From Streptomyces sp. XY006 (lineage in GTDB: Bacteria; Actinomycetota; Actinomycetes; Streptomycetales; Streptomycetaceae), in assembly GCF_002237655.1 (NCBI RefSeq), contig NZ_NOKT01000006.1:1-64000 (forward strand): DNA of 64,000 bases, given 5' to 3'. Below the pieces are notes generated by a model. The model was not told where the DNA came from and ran no database searches. It saw only the letters and a list, made by a program, of their open reading frames with translations. Below, one piece after another: positions 44,526 to 53,442 of this stretch (position 1 is the first letter of the stretch; the number at the start of each line of letters is the position of its first letter). A program made the translations under genes and the position numbers.

Positions 44526-44936
44526 TCAATCGAGGATCGCGGTCGCCTCCACCTCGACCAGGACGTCGGGCTCGAACAGGTAGTCGACCCCGATCAGCGA
44601 GGAGGGCGGAAGCGGCACCGTCAACCCGATCTCCTCCGCCACCTGCCCGACCCCTGCCATGAACGCATCGATCTTCTCGGGCGCCCAGTCCGTGACGTAG
44701 AACGTGAGCCTCAGGACATCGTCGAACGACGCACCCGCCCCTGCGAGGCCCTTCCCGGCGTTCCGCAGCGCATGGGCGACCTGTCCGGCAAGGTCTCCCG
44801 GGGCGACGGGCGTCCCGTCCGCCGACCGGGCGACCTGGCCGCTGACATGCACGTGACGCGTCCCTGTACCCACGGCCACATGCTCGTACGGGGTGGGCTG
44901 CATCATGCCTTCGGGTGTGAAACGGCGGACGGACAT
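44526..44936 (-). CDS. RidA/YjgF-family protein
   Basis: The 136-aa protein follows the RidA pattern: YEHVAVGTGTRHVHVSGQVA, DLAGQVAHALRNAGKGLAGA, FDDVLRLTFYVTDWAPEKID and a C-terminal VEVEATAILD. Members deaminate reactive enamines/imines or perform related roles in amine catabolism. The Arg that binds the carboxylate in true RidA is not clear in LVEVEATA, so it may be a subfamily with another substrate. It has GTGAGGAG upstream and is divergent from an HxlR regulator. Confidence 0.85.
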   Translation of the reverse strand: MSVRRFTPEGMMQPTPYEHVAVGTGTRHVHVSGQVARSADGTPVAPGDLAGQVAHALRNAGKGLAGAGASFDDVLRLTFYVTDWAPEKIDAFMAGVGQVAEEIGLTVPLPPSSLIGVDYLFEPDVLVEVEATAILD

Positions 44937-44965
44937 GGCGGTCTCCTCACTTCGGCCAAACTCGG

Positions 44966-45016
44966 TATACCTTTGCTACCTGGTAGACGAAGGACACTTC
45001 AAGGAGACCAGGTATC
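44966..45016. promoter_or_regulatory. Operator region between RidA and HxlR genes
   Basis: CTACCTGGTAG (44976-44986) is a perfect 11-bp palindrome, flanked by GGTATAC and CCAGGTAT. It lies in the 80-bp divergent spacer and is a likely HxlR binding site. Confidence 0.5.
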
Positions 45017-45388
45017 GTGCCGGCTACTACGCACAGCCACGACGACGAGCTCAGGATCGAGCACCCCCACCGGGAGTTCCTCGACCAGGTGCTCGACAAA
45101 TGGTCGCTGAGCGTCCTCAACGAACTCTGCGAACGTCCCTGTCGCTTCAACGTTCTGCGCCGCGCCATCCCCGCGGTGACCCAGAAGTCCCTCACCGCGA
45201 CGCTGCGCCGGCTCGAACGCAACGGCATCGTGGAGCGCGTGCTCCTCAGCTCCCGCCCCGTCGCCGTCGAGTACCGCATCACCCCCCTGGGCAAGACCAT
45301 GCGGCAGCCCGTCGAGGTGCTCCTGGAGTGGGCCGCGACCCACATGCCCGAGGTGGAACGCGCCCGCCGCGCCTTCGACCTCACATGA
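45017..45388 (+). CDS. HxlR-family regulator
   Basis: The 123-aa winged-helix protein has the HxlR pattern: LDKWSLSVLNELCERPCRFN, VTQKSLTATLRRLERNGIVE and VEYRITPLGKTMRQPVEVLL. HxlR proteins usually control the divergent neighbour, here the RidA-family gene. It lacks the usual Cys near the N-terminus (C-P-x-x-x-x-L), so redox sensing is not indicated. The start is GTG 45017 with AAGGAGACC upstream. Confidence 0.85.
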   Translation: MPATTHSHDDELRIEHPHREFLDQVLDKWSLSVLNELCERPCRFNVLRRAIPAVTQKSLTATLRRLERNGIVERVLLSSRPVAVEYRITPLGKTMRQPVEVLLEWAATHMPEVERARRAFDLT

Positions 45389-46106
45389 ACCGGCCTGCAC
45401 GGCCGGGGCAGCACGCCTACGACTGGACCCTGCTCTCGGCCGGTCTCCGGACATCTCTGCTCGGCGCGCCATCTGGGGGCGTTCTCGCCGCAGCGGCTTC
45501 CGCTCCGGCATCGCTCATCGCGACGGCGGCCTGATTCCCGGCCTCGTCGGCCGCCACCGCGGCGTCGAGCGAAACCGCCGAGCCCAGGCCGGCCAGTTGC
45601 CGTGCCGGCATCATCTGATCATGCGGCGAGTTCACGGACGGGGCCCGCGCCGGTGGAGCAGGTGAGAAGTGAGTGCTGCGACGAGCAGCTCCCAGGCACA
45701 GCGGCCGGACCGGCTGTGGGCCGGCCGAGCAGGATGACGGCGCCGCCCGCGACGGTTCCGCCCGTCAGCGCGGTGGTGTCGGTGGCGAAGGTCCAGCCCT
45801 GGCGCGTGCTGCCAGGTCGGCGCAACTCGCCGAAGACCGCTCTCATCGCGAGGACGGCACCGTGCGGCAACCCTCCTGGGCATCGGCGAAACGGGCACAC
45901 GGCCCCACGGACGCCGACCAGACTTCCCGGCACACCCCTCGCCGTTCTTGGCGCGTGCTTCACCCTCTGACCGGAGCCGGCACGTCGGCCCACCACCACC
46001 GGGGGACGCAAGCGGGGGCAGCGGGCTCGGTGACGTGCACGGGCGAGGCCTGTGCGCGGACGGGGTACACACGTGGCCTGGAGTGATCCCCGGGTAGGAG
46101 GATGCG
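45389..46106. other. Gene-poor stretch with a possible MFS remnant
   Basis: The minus strand near 45860-45630 reads AMRAVFGELRRPGSTRQGWT, then FATDTTALTGGTVAGGAVIL and ends with PVRELAA, resembling the last membrane segments of an MFS or related permease. Frame continuity upstream is lost, so if real it is a decayed C-terminus. The rest of the 718 bp shows no recognised gene. Confidence 0.3.
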
Positions 46107-47375
46107 GTGACTCTTTCCGACGTGGTCTACGTCTGTCTGGGCCTGGGCGCGCTCGGGGCGGCCGTGCTGCCTCGGCTGGTGTCCAGGCGGCCGTTGTCCC
46201 TGCCCATGGTTTTCCTTGCCGCGGGGGTGCTGGTCGCCTTGTTGCCGGTGGGCGTGCCGACCGTGGATCCCGTTGGTGAGCGCCTGTGGGTCGAGCACAC
46301 CACCGAGGTGTGCGTGATCGTGTCGCTGATGGGTGCGGGGCTCGCGATCGACCGGCCCTTCGGGTGGCGCCGTTGGGCGAATACCTGGCGGCTGCTGGGC
46401 ATCACGATGCCGCTGACCGTCGCCACCGTCGCCCTGCTGGCCTGGGGGCTGCTCGACTGGCCGCCGGCCGCCGCTCTGCTGCTGGGGGCCGTGCTGGCGC
46501 CCACCGATCCCGTGCTGGCGGGTGAGGTGCGCGTGGGTGAGCCGCTCGGCACCGAGCACGACGAGGACGAGGTGCGGTTCTCCCTCACCAGTGAGGCCGG
46601 GCTGAACGACGGACTCGCCTTCCCCTTCGTCTACGCGGCGATCGCCCTCGCTGCGGCGGCCGGGACGGGCTGGTCGGCGGAGTGGATCGGCTCATGGGCA
46701 CTGACCGACCTGCTGGGCAAGTGCGCCGTGGGGCTGGCCGTGGGGGGCGGTGTCGGCTGGCTGCTGGGGTGGATGTTCTTCCGGGTGCGCACATCGGTGC
46801 TGCGGCTGTCCGAGCACATGGAGGGCTTCGTGGCGCTGGGCGCCACCTTCGTCTCGTACGGCATCGCCGAGGTGCTCCACGGTTACGGCTTCCTGTCGGT
46901 GTTCGTGACCGCGTGCGTCATCCGGGCCGCCGAGCGCAGCCACGGCTACCACAAGGTGCTGCACGAGTTCACTGAACAGATCGAGCGGCTGCTCACGGCC
47001 GTACTGTTGTTCCTGCTCGGCGGATACCTCGTGGCCGGCGCCTTGTCCGCCCTGACGCCGGCGGGCGCGCTGCTGGGGGTGCTGGTGCTGCTGGTCATAC
47101 GGCCGCTGACCGGGTGGCTGGCGCAGGTGCGGTCTGTCGCGGGGGGCAAGGAGCGCGCCGTGGTGGCCCTGTTCGGCATCCGGGGCATCGGTTCGCTGTT
47201 CTACCTGTCCTACGCTCTGGGGCAGGACTCCTTCGGCGGGCTGGAACGGGAGCTGTGGGCGATCGTGGCCTTCACCGTGGTGATCTCGGTGGTGGTGCAC
47301 GGGGTGATGGCGTCGCCGGCCATCGGGCACCTGGACCGGCGGCGGGATGGGGCGGAACTCGGCGAGCGATCGTGA
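46107..47375 (+). CDS. CPA1-type sodium/proton antiporter
   Basis: The 422-aa protein has about twelve membrane helices. The CPA1 core is visible: VCVIVSLMGAGLAIDRPFGW, the GAVLAPTDPVLAGEV segment with the conserved Asp, LTSEAGLNDGLAFPFVYAAI with the Asn-Asp pair used for ion exchange, and FGIRGIGSLFYLSYAL. It lacks a long cytoplasmic tail. The start is GTG 46107 with TAGGAGG upstream. It stands alone beside the fermentation island and may support pH or sodium balance. Confidence 0.88.
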   Translation: MTLSDVVYVCLGLGALGAAVLPRLVSRRPLSLPMVFLAAGVLVALLPVGVPTVDPVGERLWVEHTTEVCVIVSLMGAGLAIDRPFGWRRWANTWRLLGITMPLTVATVALLAWGLLDWPPAAALLLGAVLAPTDPVLAGEVRVGEPLGTEHDEDEVRFSLTSEAGLNDGLAFPFVYAAIALAAAAGTGWSAEWIGSWALTDLLGKCAVGLAVGGGVGWLLGWMFFRVRTSVLRLSEHMEGFVALGATFVSYGIAEVLHGYGFLSVFVTACVIRAAERSHGYHKVLHEFTEQIERLLTAVLLFLLGGYLVAGALSALTPAGALLGVLVLLVIRPLTGWLAQVRSVAGGKERAVVALFGIRGIGSLFYLSYALGQDSFGGLERELWAIVAFTVVISVVVHGVMASPAIGHLDRRRDGAELGERS

Positions 47376-47583
47376 ACGGCAGGCGTACGGGCCCGTACAT
47401 GAGCCGGGCCGCCGGGGTGGCCGACCTCAACGCATTCACAAGCCCAATGGCACGAAACCGGCCGACGCCGTCCGCACCCTGCAGACCGCCGTCGTCGGCG
47501 CCCGGCTGCTCGGCCGGCCCGGCAACGAGATCTGACCCGGAGGAACCTTGCGCAGCGCCGCCACGTGGCCGGCTGCCGGACTG

Positions 47584-48609
47584 TCAGCTCCGGGGCAGTC
47601 GGGCCGCGACGTACGAGGTGAGGTCGAGCAGGCGGTTGGTGTAGCCCCACTCGTTGTCGTACCAACCGAAGACCTTGACCAGGTCCCCGTGGGTCTGGGT
47701 GAGGGGAGCGTCCAGGACACAGGAGGCGGGGTCGCCTACCACGTCACGCGAGACGATCGGGGCGTCGGACACCCGCAGGATCTCCTTCAGCGGTCCCTCG
47801 GCGGCCTCGCGGTAGGCGGCGTTGATCTCGTCGGCGCTCACGGACCGGCCGAGGACCACGGTCAGATCGGTCAGCGAGCCGTCCTCGACCGGTACGCGTA
47901 CGGCGCTGCCGTCCAGCGTGCCCGCGAGCTCCGGCAGCACCAGGCCCACGGCGCGGGCGGCCCCGGTCGTGGTGGGAATGATGTTGACCGCCGCCGAGCG
48001 GCCCCGGCGCAGGTCCTTGTGGGGGCCGTCCAGGACCACTTGGTCGTTGGTGTAGCCGTGGATCGTGGTCATCAGTCCCTTGACGACGCCGAAGTGGTCG
48101 TCGAGGACCTTGACCATGGGGGCCACGCAGTTGGTGGTGCACGAGGCGTTGGAGATCACGTCGTGGCGCTCAGCGTCGTACGTTCCCTCGTTGACCCCCA
48201 TGACGACCGTGGTGTCGACGTCCTTGCCCGGCACGGACAGGAGCACCTTGCGCGCGCCGGCCGCCAGGTGCCGGCCGGCCTGCTCGCGGGTGCGGAAGCG
48301 GCCCGTGGCCTCGATCACCACGTCCACGCCGAGATCGCCCCAGGCCAGGTCCGCCGGGTCGCGCTCGGCCGTCACAGCGATGCGGTGCCCGTCCACGGTC
48401 AGCAAGGTGTCGTCGTGCTCGACGCGGCGGTTGAGCCGTCCGTACGTCGAGTCGTAGCTCAGCAGGTGCGCCAGCGCCGCCGGGGAGGTGACGTCGTTGA
48501 CCGCCACCACCTCCAGTGACGGCGCCGCGGCGCCGGTTCGTTCCAGTATGCAGCGCAGGTAGTTCCGGCCGATGCGGCCGAAGCCGTTGATGCCCACTCG
48601 CACGGTCAT
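47584..48609 (-). CDS. gap: Glyceraldehyde-3-phosphate dehydrogenase, type I
   Basis: The 341-aa enzyme has the NAD-binding start RVGINGFGRIGRNYLRC, the catalytic SNASCTTNC with the nucleophile Cys, and YTNDQVVLDGPHKDLRRGRS, AAVNIIPTTTGAARAV and WYDNEWGYTNRLLDL. It converts glyceraldehyde-3-phosphate to 1,3-bisphosphoglycerate with NAD. The start is ATG 48609, after GGAAGAG. It is probably a secondary gap gene, because it lies beside hypoxia genes rather than with pgk/tpi. A DosR-like palindrome lies at 48719-48732, 110 bp upstream. Confidence 0.92.
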   Translation of the reverse strand: MTVRVGINGFGRIGRNYLRCILERTGAAAPSLEVVAVNDVTSPAALAHLLSYDSTYGRLNRRVEHDDTLLTVDGHRIAVTAERDPADLAWGDLGVDVVIEATGRFRTREQAGRHLAAGARKVLLSVPGKDVDTTVVMGVNEGTYDAERHDVISNASCTTNCVAPMVKVLDDHFGVVKGLMTTIHGYTNDQVVLDGPHKDLRRGRSAAVNIIPTTTGAARAVGLVLPELAGTLDGSAVRVPVEDGSLTDLTVVLGRSVSADEINAAYREAAEGPLKEILRVSDAPIVSRDVVGDPASCVLDAPLTQTHGDLVKVFGWYDNEWGYTNRLLDLTSYVAARLPRS

Positions 48610-48718
48610 CTCTTCCGTCCTCCCCTGTGGTGCGGCGATGTCCGCCGGTGTTCCGGGATGACTCTCAGCCTGCCGCTCGGGTGTCCGCCCGGGCATGGGC
48701 CGGGCGGGGGTGGACTCC

Positions 48719-48732
48719 GGGACCTTCGGCCC
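48719..48732. promoter_or_regulatory. DosR-like palindrome upstream of gap
   Basis: GGGACCTTCGGCCC fits GGGnC-N4-GnCCC. An identical 18-bp context (CCGGGACCTTCGGCCCCC) recurs at 52076-52093 before pflB. Confidence 0.5.
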
Positions 48733-48775
48733 CCTGCGGGACCGGGCGGGCTCGACAGGCGGCGGCCCGTCCCGC

Positions 48776-48937
48776 TACTGGCCCCCTGTGCCCAAGCGGC
48801 CCCGTGCCTCGGTGGCGATGACGGCGGCCTGGATGCGGCGCTCCACCCCGAGCTCGGCGAGCAGCCGGGAGATGTGGTTCTTGACCGTCTTCTCGGCCAG
48901 GTGGAGCCGCTGACCGATCTGCCGGTCGGTCGGCGCT
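48776..48937 (-). pseudogene. C-terminal stub of a DevR/OsdR-type response regulator
   Basis: The minus strand reads [20 protein letters not shown], then [20 protein letters not shown] and a stop. This is the LuxR-type DNA-binding helix and tail of the DosR/DevR/OsdR group of oxygen-responsive regulators. Everything before the recognition helix, including the receiver domain, is missing: the reading begins at a junction near 48938, 13 bp from the end of pflA, and a TGA follows upstream in frame. It appears that a deletion fused the island to the end of a lost regulator gene. Confidence 0.75.
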
Positions 48938-48950
48938 CATGTCGTCTGCG

Positions 48951-49712
48951 TCAGCGGGCCGAGAGGCCACGCTCGCGGAACCGGCCCCGTACCCGCTCCA
49001 CCAGCGCCTTGTCGGGAACCGGGGCGTCACGCAGAGGGAAGGGGAGGCCCAGGGCGTCGTACTTGGCGGCGCCGAGCTTGTGGAAAGGCAGGATGTCGAC
49101 CCGCTCCACGCAGGCGAGGCCGCGGAGGAACCCCGCCAGTCCGTCGACGGCGTCCTCGTCGTCGGTCCAGCCGGGAACCAGGACGTACCTGATCCACACG
49201 CGCTTCCCCAGCCGGTCGAGCCGGGTGGCGAAGTTCAGGGTCGGGGCGAGGGCGCCGCCGGTCAGCTTCCGGTAGGTCGTGACGTCGAAGGACTTGACGT
49301 CCAGCAGCACCAGGTCGGTGTCGGCCAGCAGCGCGTCCGTGGCGCGGGCGCCGAGGAAGCCGGAAGTGTCGAGCGCTGTGTGAAGGCCGGCCTCCTTGCA
49401 CCCGCGCAGCACCGCTGCGGTGAAGGCCGGCTGGAGCAGGGGCTCACCGCCCGTGAGGGTTACACCCCCGCCGGCCGTACTCACGAAGCCGCGGTACTTG
49501 TCGATCTCCGCCATCACCTCGTCGACGGTGGTCTCCCGGCCGTCGCGCATGTGCCAGCTGTCGGGGTTGGCGCAGTAGAGGCAGCGCAGCGGACATCCGC
49601 TGGTGAACAGTACGAACCGGGTTCCGGGGCCGTCCACGCCGGTGGACAGGTCCCAGGAGTGGATCCGGCCGGTGACCGATCCGGCTGTGGGGGTGGCGGG
49701 CGTGGTGTTCAC
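48951..49712 (-). CDS. pflA: Pyruvate formate-lyase activating enzyme
   Basis: The 253-aa radical-SAM protein has the CxxxCxxC cluster motif in [14 protein letters not shown], the GGEPLLQ segment and LLDVKSFD. It installs the glycyl radical in PFL using S-adenosylmethionine and a [4Fe-4S] cluster. The GTG start (49712) overlaps the pflB stop codon in a GTGA arrangement, so translation is coupled. Downstream, the gene runs to within 13 bp of the truncated DevR/OsdR-type stub. Confidence 0.93.
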   Translation of the reverse strand: MNTTPATPTAGSVTGRIHSWDLSTGVDGPGTRFVLFTSGCPLRCLYCANPDSWHMRDGRETTVDEVMAEIDKYRGFVSTAGGGVTLTGGEPLLQPAFTAAVLRGCKEAGLHTALDTSGFLGARATDALLADTDLVLLDVKSFDVTTYRKLTGGALAPTLNFATRLDRLGKRVWIRYVLVPGWTDDEDAVDGLAGFLRGLACVERVDILPFHKLGAAKYDALGLPFPLRDAPVPDKALVERVRGRFRERGLSAR

Positions 49713-51967
49713 AGCGATCCGTGGAAGGTGCGGCTGATCACGTCGAGCTGCTGGTCGCGGGTCAGACGGACGAAGTTGACGGCGTAGCCGGAGACCCGGA
49801 TCGTCAGCTCGGGGTACTTTTCCGGGTGCTCCATGGCGTCCTCCAGCACGGCGCGGTCGAGGACGTTGACGTTCATGTGGAAGCCGCCGGCGGACATGTA
49901 GGCGTCGAGGATGCCGACGAGGTGACCGGCCCGCTCCTCGGGAACGTGGCCGAGTCCTTCCGGGGTGATGGTGGTGGTCAGAGAGATGCCGTCGCGTGCC
50001 GCCTCGTAGGGCAGCTTGGCCACCGAGAGGGCGGAGGCGGCCACGCCGTGCGTGTCGCGACCGTTCATCGGGTTGGCGCCTGGGGCGAAGGGCTGTCCGG
50101 CGCGGCGGCCGTCGGGGGTGTTGCCGGTGTGCTTGCCGTAGACGACGTTGGAGGTGATGGTCAGGACGGACTGGGTGTGCTCGGCGTCGCGGTAGGTGGG
50201 GTGCTTGCGCACCTTGGCCATGAAGGATTCCACCAGCTCGACGGCGAGGGAGTCGGCGCGGTCGTCGTTGTTGCCGTAGGCCGGGAAGTCACCCTCGGTG
50301 TGGAAGTCCACGGCCAGTCCGGTCGCGTCGCGGATGACCCTCACCCGTGCGTGCTTGACGGCGGAGAGGCTGTCCACGGCGACGGAGAGGCCGGCGATGC
50401 CGCAGGCCATGAAGCGGTGGACCGGGTGGTCGTGGAGGGCCATCTCGATGCGCTCGTAGGCGTACTTGTCGTGCATGTAGTGGATGACGTTGAGCGCGTC
50501 GACGTAGGTCCGGGCCAGCCAGTCCAGGACGTGGTCGTAGGCGGCGGACAGTTCGTCGTAGTCCAGGTACTCGCCGGTCAGCGGCGGCATCCCGGGGGTG
50601 ATCTGGTCGCCCGTCATTTCGTCGCGGCCGCCGTTGACGGCGTAGAGCAGGGCCTTGGCGAGGTTGACGCGTGCGCCGAAGAACTGCATCTGCCTGCCCA
50701 CCGCCATCGCGGACACGCAGCAGGCGATGGCGGTGTCGTCCCCGGTGCGTGGACGCATCAGGTCGTCGGACTCGTACTGGACGGCGCTGGTGTCGATGGA
50801 CACACGGGCGCAGAACTCCTTGAAGCCGGCCGGGAGCCTGGGCGACCACAGCACCGTCAGGTTGGGTTCCGGGGCGGGGCCCAGGTTGTACAGGGTCTGC
50901 AGGAAGCGGAAGGATGTGCGGGTCACCAGCGGCCGGCCGTCGGCGCCGATGCCGCCGATGGACTCCGTCACCCAGGTCGGGTCGCCGGAGAAGAGGGTGT
51001 CGTACTCGGGGGTGCGCAGGAATCGCACGATGCGCAGCTTGATCACGAAGTCGTCGATCAGCTCCTGGGCGCGCCTCTCGTCGAGGATTCCGTCGTCCAG
51101 GTCCCGTTGCAGGTACACGTCGAGGAAAGTGGACGTGCGGCCCAGGGACATCGCCGCACCGTTCTGCTCCTTCACCGCGGCGAGGAAGCCGAGGTAGAGC
51201 CACTGGATCGCCTCCAGCGCGGTGGTCGCGGGCCGGGCGACATCGCAGTCGTAGGTCGCGGCCATCTCGGTCAGTTCGCCCAGCGCGCGGATCTGTTCGG
51301 CCAGTTCCTCGCGGTCGCGGATGACCTCCGCCGTGGAGGGCCGGGCGTCGAGCAGGGCCCGCTCGGCGCGCTTGGCCTCGACGAGCCGGTCGGTGCCGTA
51401 GAGGGCGACGCGACGGTAGTCGCCGATGATCCGGCCACGGCCGTAGGCGTCCGGCAGGCCGGTGATGATGCCGGCCTTGCGGGCGGCGCGCATGGCGGGG
51501 GTGTAAGCGTCGAAGACACCCGAGTTGTGGGTCTTGCGGTAGCTGTCGAACACTTGCGTAACGAACGGGTCGGGCTCGTAGCCGTAGGCCTTCAGCGCGG
51601 TCTCCACCATGCGCAGGCCGCCGTTGGGCATGATCGCGCGCTTGAGGGGGGCGTCGGTCTGCAGGCCGACGATCAGCTCGCGGTCACGGTCGATGAAGCC
51701 GGGGGCGTGCGAGGTGACCGTGGAGGGAGTGGCGGCGTCCACATCGAGGACGCCCTTGCGCCGCTCCTCGGGGAAGAGTGCGCTGACCTTCTCCCAGACC
51801 GCGCGGGTGCGGTCCGTGGGGCCGGCCAGGAAGGAGGCGTCGCCCTCGTAGGGCGTGTAGTTGGCCTGGATGAAGTCGCGCACGTCGATGCGCTCACGCC
51901 ACCCGCTCCCGGCGAACTGCCGCCAGGCGTCGGCGGTCCGGGGGCCGGCTGTCACCGTCGCGGTCAT
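49709..51967 (-). CDS. pflB: Pyruvate formate-lyase
   Basis: The 752-aa enzyme converts pyruvate and CoA to acetyl-CoA and formate. The active-site Cys pair is present ([14 protein letters not shown], residues 416-417), and the glycyl-radical motif RVSGYAVNF has Gly727, the length and spacing being those of the Escherichia coli enzyme. It requires oxygen-free conditions because the radical is destroyed by oxygen. ATG 51967 has GAGAGGACC upstream. pflA follows with GTGA overlap. A DosR-like palindrome lies 111 bp upstream at 52078-52091. Confidence 0.95.
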   Translation of the reverse strand: MTATVTAGPRTADAWRQFAGSGWRERIDVRDFIQANYTPYEGDASFLAGPTDRTRAVWEKVSALFPEERRKGVLDVDAATPSTVTSHAPGFIDRDRELIVGLQTDAPLKRAIMPNGGLRMVETALKAYGYEPDPFVTQVFDSYRKTHNSGVFDAYTPAMRAARKAGIITGLPDAYGRGRIIGDYRRVALYGTDRLVEAKRAERALLDARPSTAEVIRDREELAEQIRALGELTEMAATYDCDVARPATTALEAIQWLYLGFLAAVKEQNGAAMSLGRTSTFLDVYLQRDLDDGILDERRAQELIDDFVIKLRIVRFLRTPEYDTLFSGDPTWVTESIGGIGADGRPLVTRTSFRFLQTLYNLGPAPEPNLTVLWSPRLPAGFKEFCARVSIDTSAVQYESDDLMRPRTGDDTAIACCVSAMAVGRQMQFFGARVNLAKALLYAVNGGRDEMTGDQITPGMPPLTGEYLDYDELSAAYDHVLDWLARTYVDALNVIHYMHDKYAYERIEMALHDHPVHRFMACGIAGLSVAVDSLSAVKHARVRVIRDATGLAVDFHTEGDFPAYGNNDDRADSLAVELVESFMAKVRKHPTYRDAEHTQSVLTITSNVVYGKHTGNTPDGRRAGQPFAPGANPMNGRDTHGVAASALSVAKLPYEAARDGISLTTTITPEGLGHVPEERAGHLVGILDAYMSAGGFHMNVNVLDRAVLEDAMEHPEKYPELTIRVSGYAVNFVRLTRDQQLDVISRTFHGSL

Positions 51968-52266
51968 CACAGGTCCTCTCGTCGATCGGTCTCGTCACTG
52001 AAAATGCTCGTCGTACGGGTCCGCGGCGAGGAGTGCCGGACAGGGCACCCGGCGGTCCCGCGCGGCCCCGGCCGGCCGGGACCTTCGGCCCCCCGGCTTC
52101 CTCAGGCGCGCGCGAAGGGCGGGGCCGCCATGGGGGGAGGGGAAGCGGGCACCGCGACGGTCGCGTCCTGACGGGAAGCCGCGGCGCCGGTGGGCCCTTC
52201 GCGCTCGGCGGGCAGGCACGGACCGGCCGTCTCGGCCGGCGGGCACCGGCCGCCCGGTGCGCGGTG
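51968..52266. promoter_or_regulatory. pflB upstream region with DosR-like palindrome
   Basis: GGGACCTTCGGCCC at 52078-52091, in the same 18-bp context as the gap box at 48717-48734. No gene is seen in these 299 bp between the 3' end of the USP gene and pflB. Confidence 0.5.
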
Positions 52267-53211
52267 TCAGTCGTGCGGGACGACCGCGACGGGACATCCG
52301 ACGTGGTGCAGGACGGCGTGCGTGACGGGCCCCACGTGGGCACCGACCTGGTGATCGATGCCGCGCCGGCCCACCACCAGCAGACCGGCGTCTCGGGCTG
52401 CCTGGGCCAGGACCACCGCGGCCCGGCCCTCGGTGACCGTCTCGGTCACGCGGACGGTCGGGTACTTCTCCCGCCAGGGGCGCAGCACCGCCGTGACGGT
52501 GCGCTCCTGGTCCGCCGGCGCCTGGGCCTGCGGCCGCGAGACGAGAGGCGGGCCCTCGGGGGCCGCGGACACCAGCGGCACCGACGGAGCGGGGGCGGGC
52601 CGGAAAGCGGTCCGGAAGGTGTGCACCACTGCCAGGCCGGTGCCACGCCGGCGGGCGGCGTCGAAGGCGAACTCGATCGGTTCGTCGCACGGACGGTCCG
52701 TCTGCAGCCCGAGGACGACCTGGCGGTAGGGCGTTTCCGGTATCTCCTCCGGGGCGACGCCGTCCGTGGCCGGCAGGTGCTCGTCGGCGGCGGACCGTCC
52801 CGCGCGGACGAGCACGACCGGTCGGGTGGTCCGGCTGACGACGCGCTGGGACACCGAGCCGGTGAGGAAGCCGCCCAGGGCCCCGAAGCCACGGGAACCG
52901 AGGACCAGCAGGTCGGTGCCGGCCGCGACCTTGAGCAGGCCGGACACCGTCGCGTCGCACACGAGTCGGTCGGTGATCCGCAGCTCCGGGTGCGCGGCAC
53001 GGACGCTGCGTACGGCCTCGTCAAGGACCTGCTCGGCCCGGTCGCGCTCGGTGCCGTCCAGGGGGACGTACGGCGCGGGGCGGGGGTGGCGGTGCCAGAC
53101 GTGGACCACGCCGAGTCCGGTTCCTCGCCGCTGAGCCTCCTGAGCCGCCCAGTGCACGGCGGCAAGTCCTTCGGCCGAACCGTCGATCCCCACCACGATG
53201 TCGTGCGGCAT
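52267..53211 (-). CDS. Tandem universal stress protein
   Basis: The 314-aa protein contains two UspA domains. The first (residues 1-145) has IVVGIDGSAEGLAAVHWAAQ and the ATP-binding motif in VLGSRGFGALGGFLTGSVSQ. The second (about 165-310) has VVLGLQTDRPCDEPIEFAFD and a degenerate VVGRRGIDHQVGAHVGPVTH. Actinobacterial tandem USPs are typical members of DosR-type hypoxia regulons. It is divergent from ppdK, and the 231-bp spacer holds two DosR-like palindromes. The start is ATG 53211. Confidence 0.9.
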   Translation of the reverse strand: MPHDIVVGIDGSAEGLAAVHWAAQEAQRRGTGLGVVHVWHRHPRPAPYVPLDGTERDRAEQVLDEAVRSVRAAHPELRITDRLVCDATVSGLLKVAAGTDLLVLGSRGFGALGGFLTGSVSQRVVSRTTRPVVLVRAGRSAADEHLPATDGVAPEEIPETPYRQVVLGLQTDRPCDEPIEFAFDAARRRGTGLAVVHTFRTAFRPAPAPSVPLVSAAPEGPPLVSRPQAQAPADQERTVTAVLRPWREKYPTVRVTETVTEGRAAVVLAQAARDAGLLVVGRRGIDHQVGAHVGPVTHAVLHHVGCPVAVVPHD

Positions 53212-53280
53212 GACGTGTCCCCTCCTGGTCGCGAAGTTCCGGCGGCTTCGAGCCTCGGCCCGGCCGTGCCGGAGGTCCAC

Positions 53281-53354
53281 GGGCCGTACAGCCCCGGCAG
53301 GACGCCGATGGTCCCCTCGGAAACGACAGGTGCGGATCCGGGCCGATCGGTCCC
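53281..53354. promoter_or_regulatory. Two DosR-like palindromes in the USP/ppdK divergent promoter
   Basis: GGGCCGTACAGCCC (53281-53294) and GGGCCGATCGGTCCC (53340-53354, one extra base in the spacer) have the GGGnC and GnCCC arms. They are 70-130 bp from the two starts. Confidence 0.45.
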
Positions 53355-53442
53355 TCATGCGGGACGGCCGGTACCTCGCGTCGGGCACGGCCCTCTCGGA
53401 GGCTGGAATCATCACGCCCCAACGCCTGAGGAGCGCAGCGTC

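Noticed and set aside
49721..52171. An 816-aa open frame on the plus strand opposite pflB
   Set aside because: It is antisense to a clearly conserved enzyme and its composition (Val, Gly, Asp, His runs) is a reflection of GC-rich third positions on the other strand.
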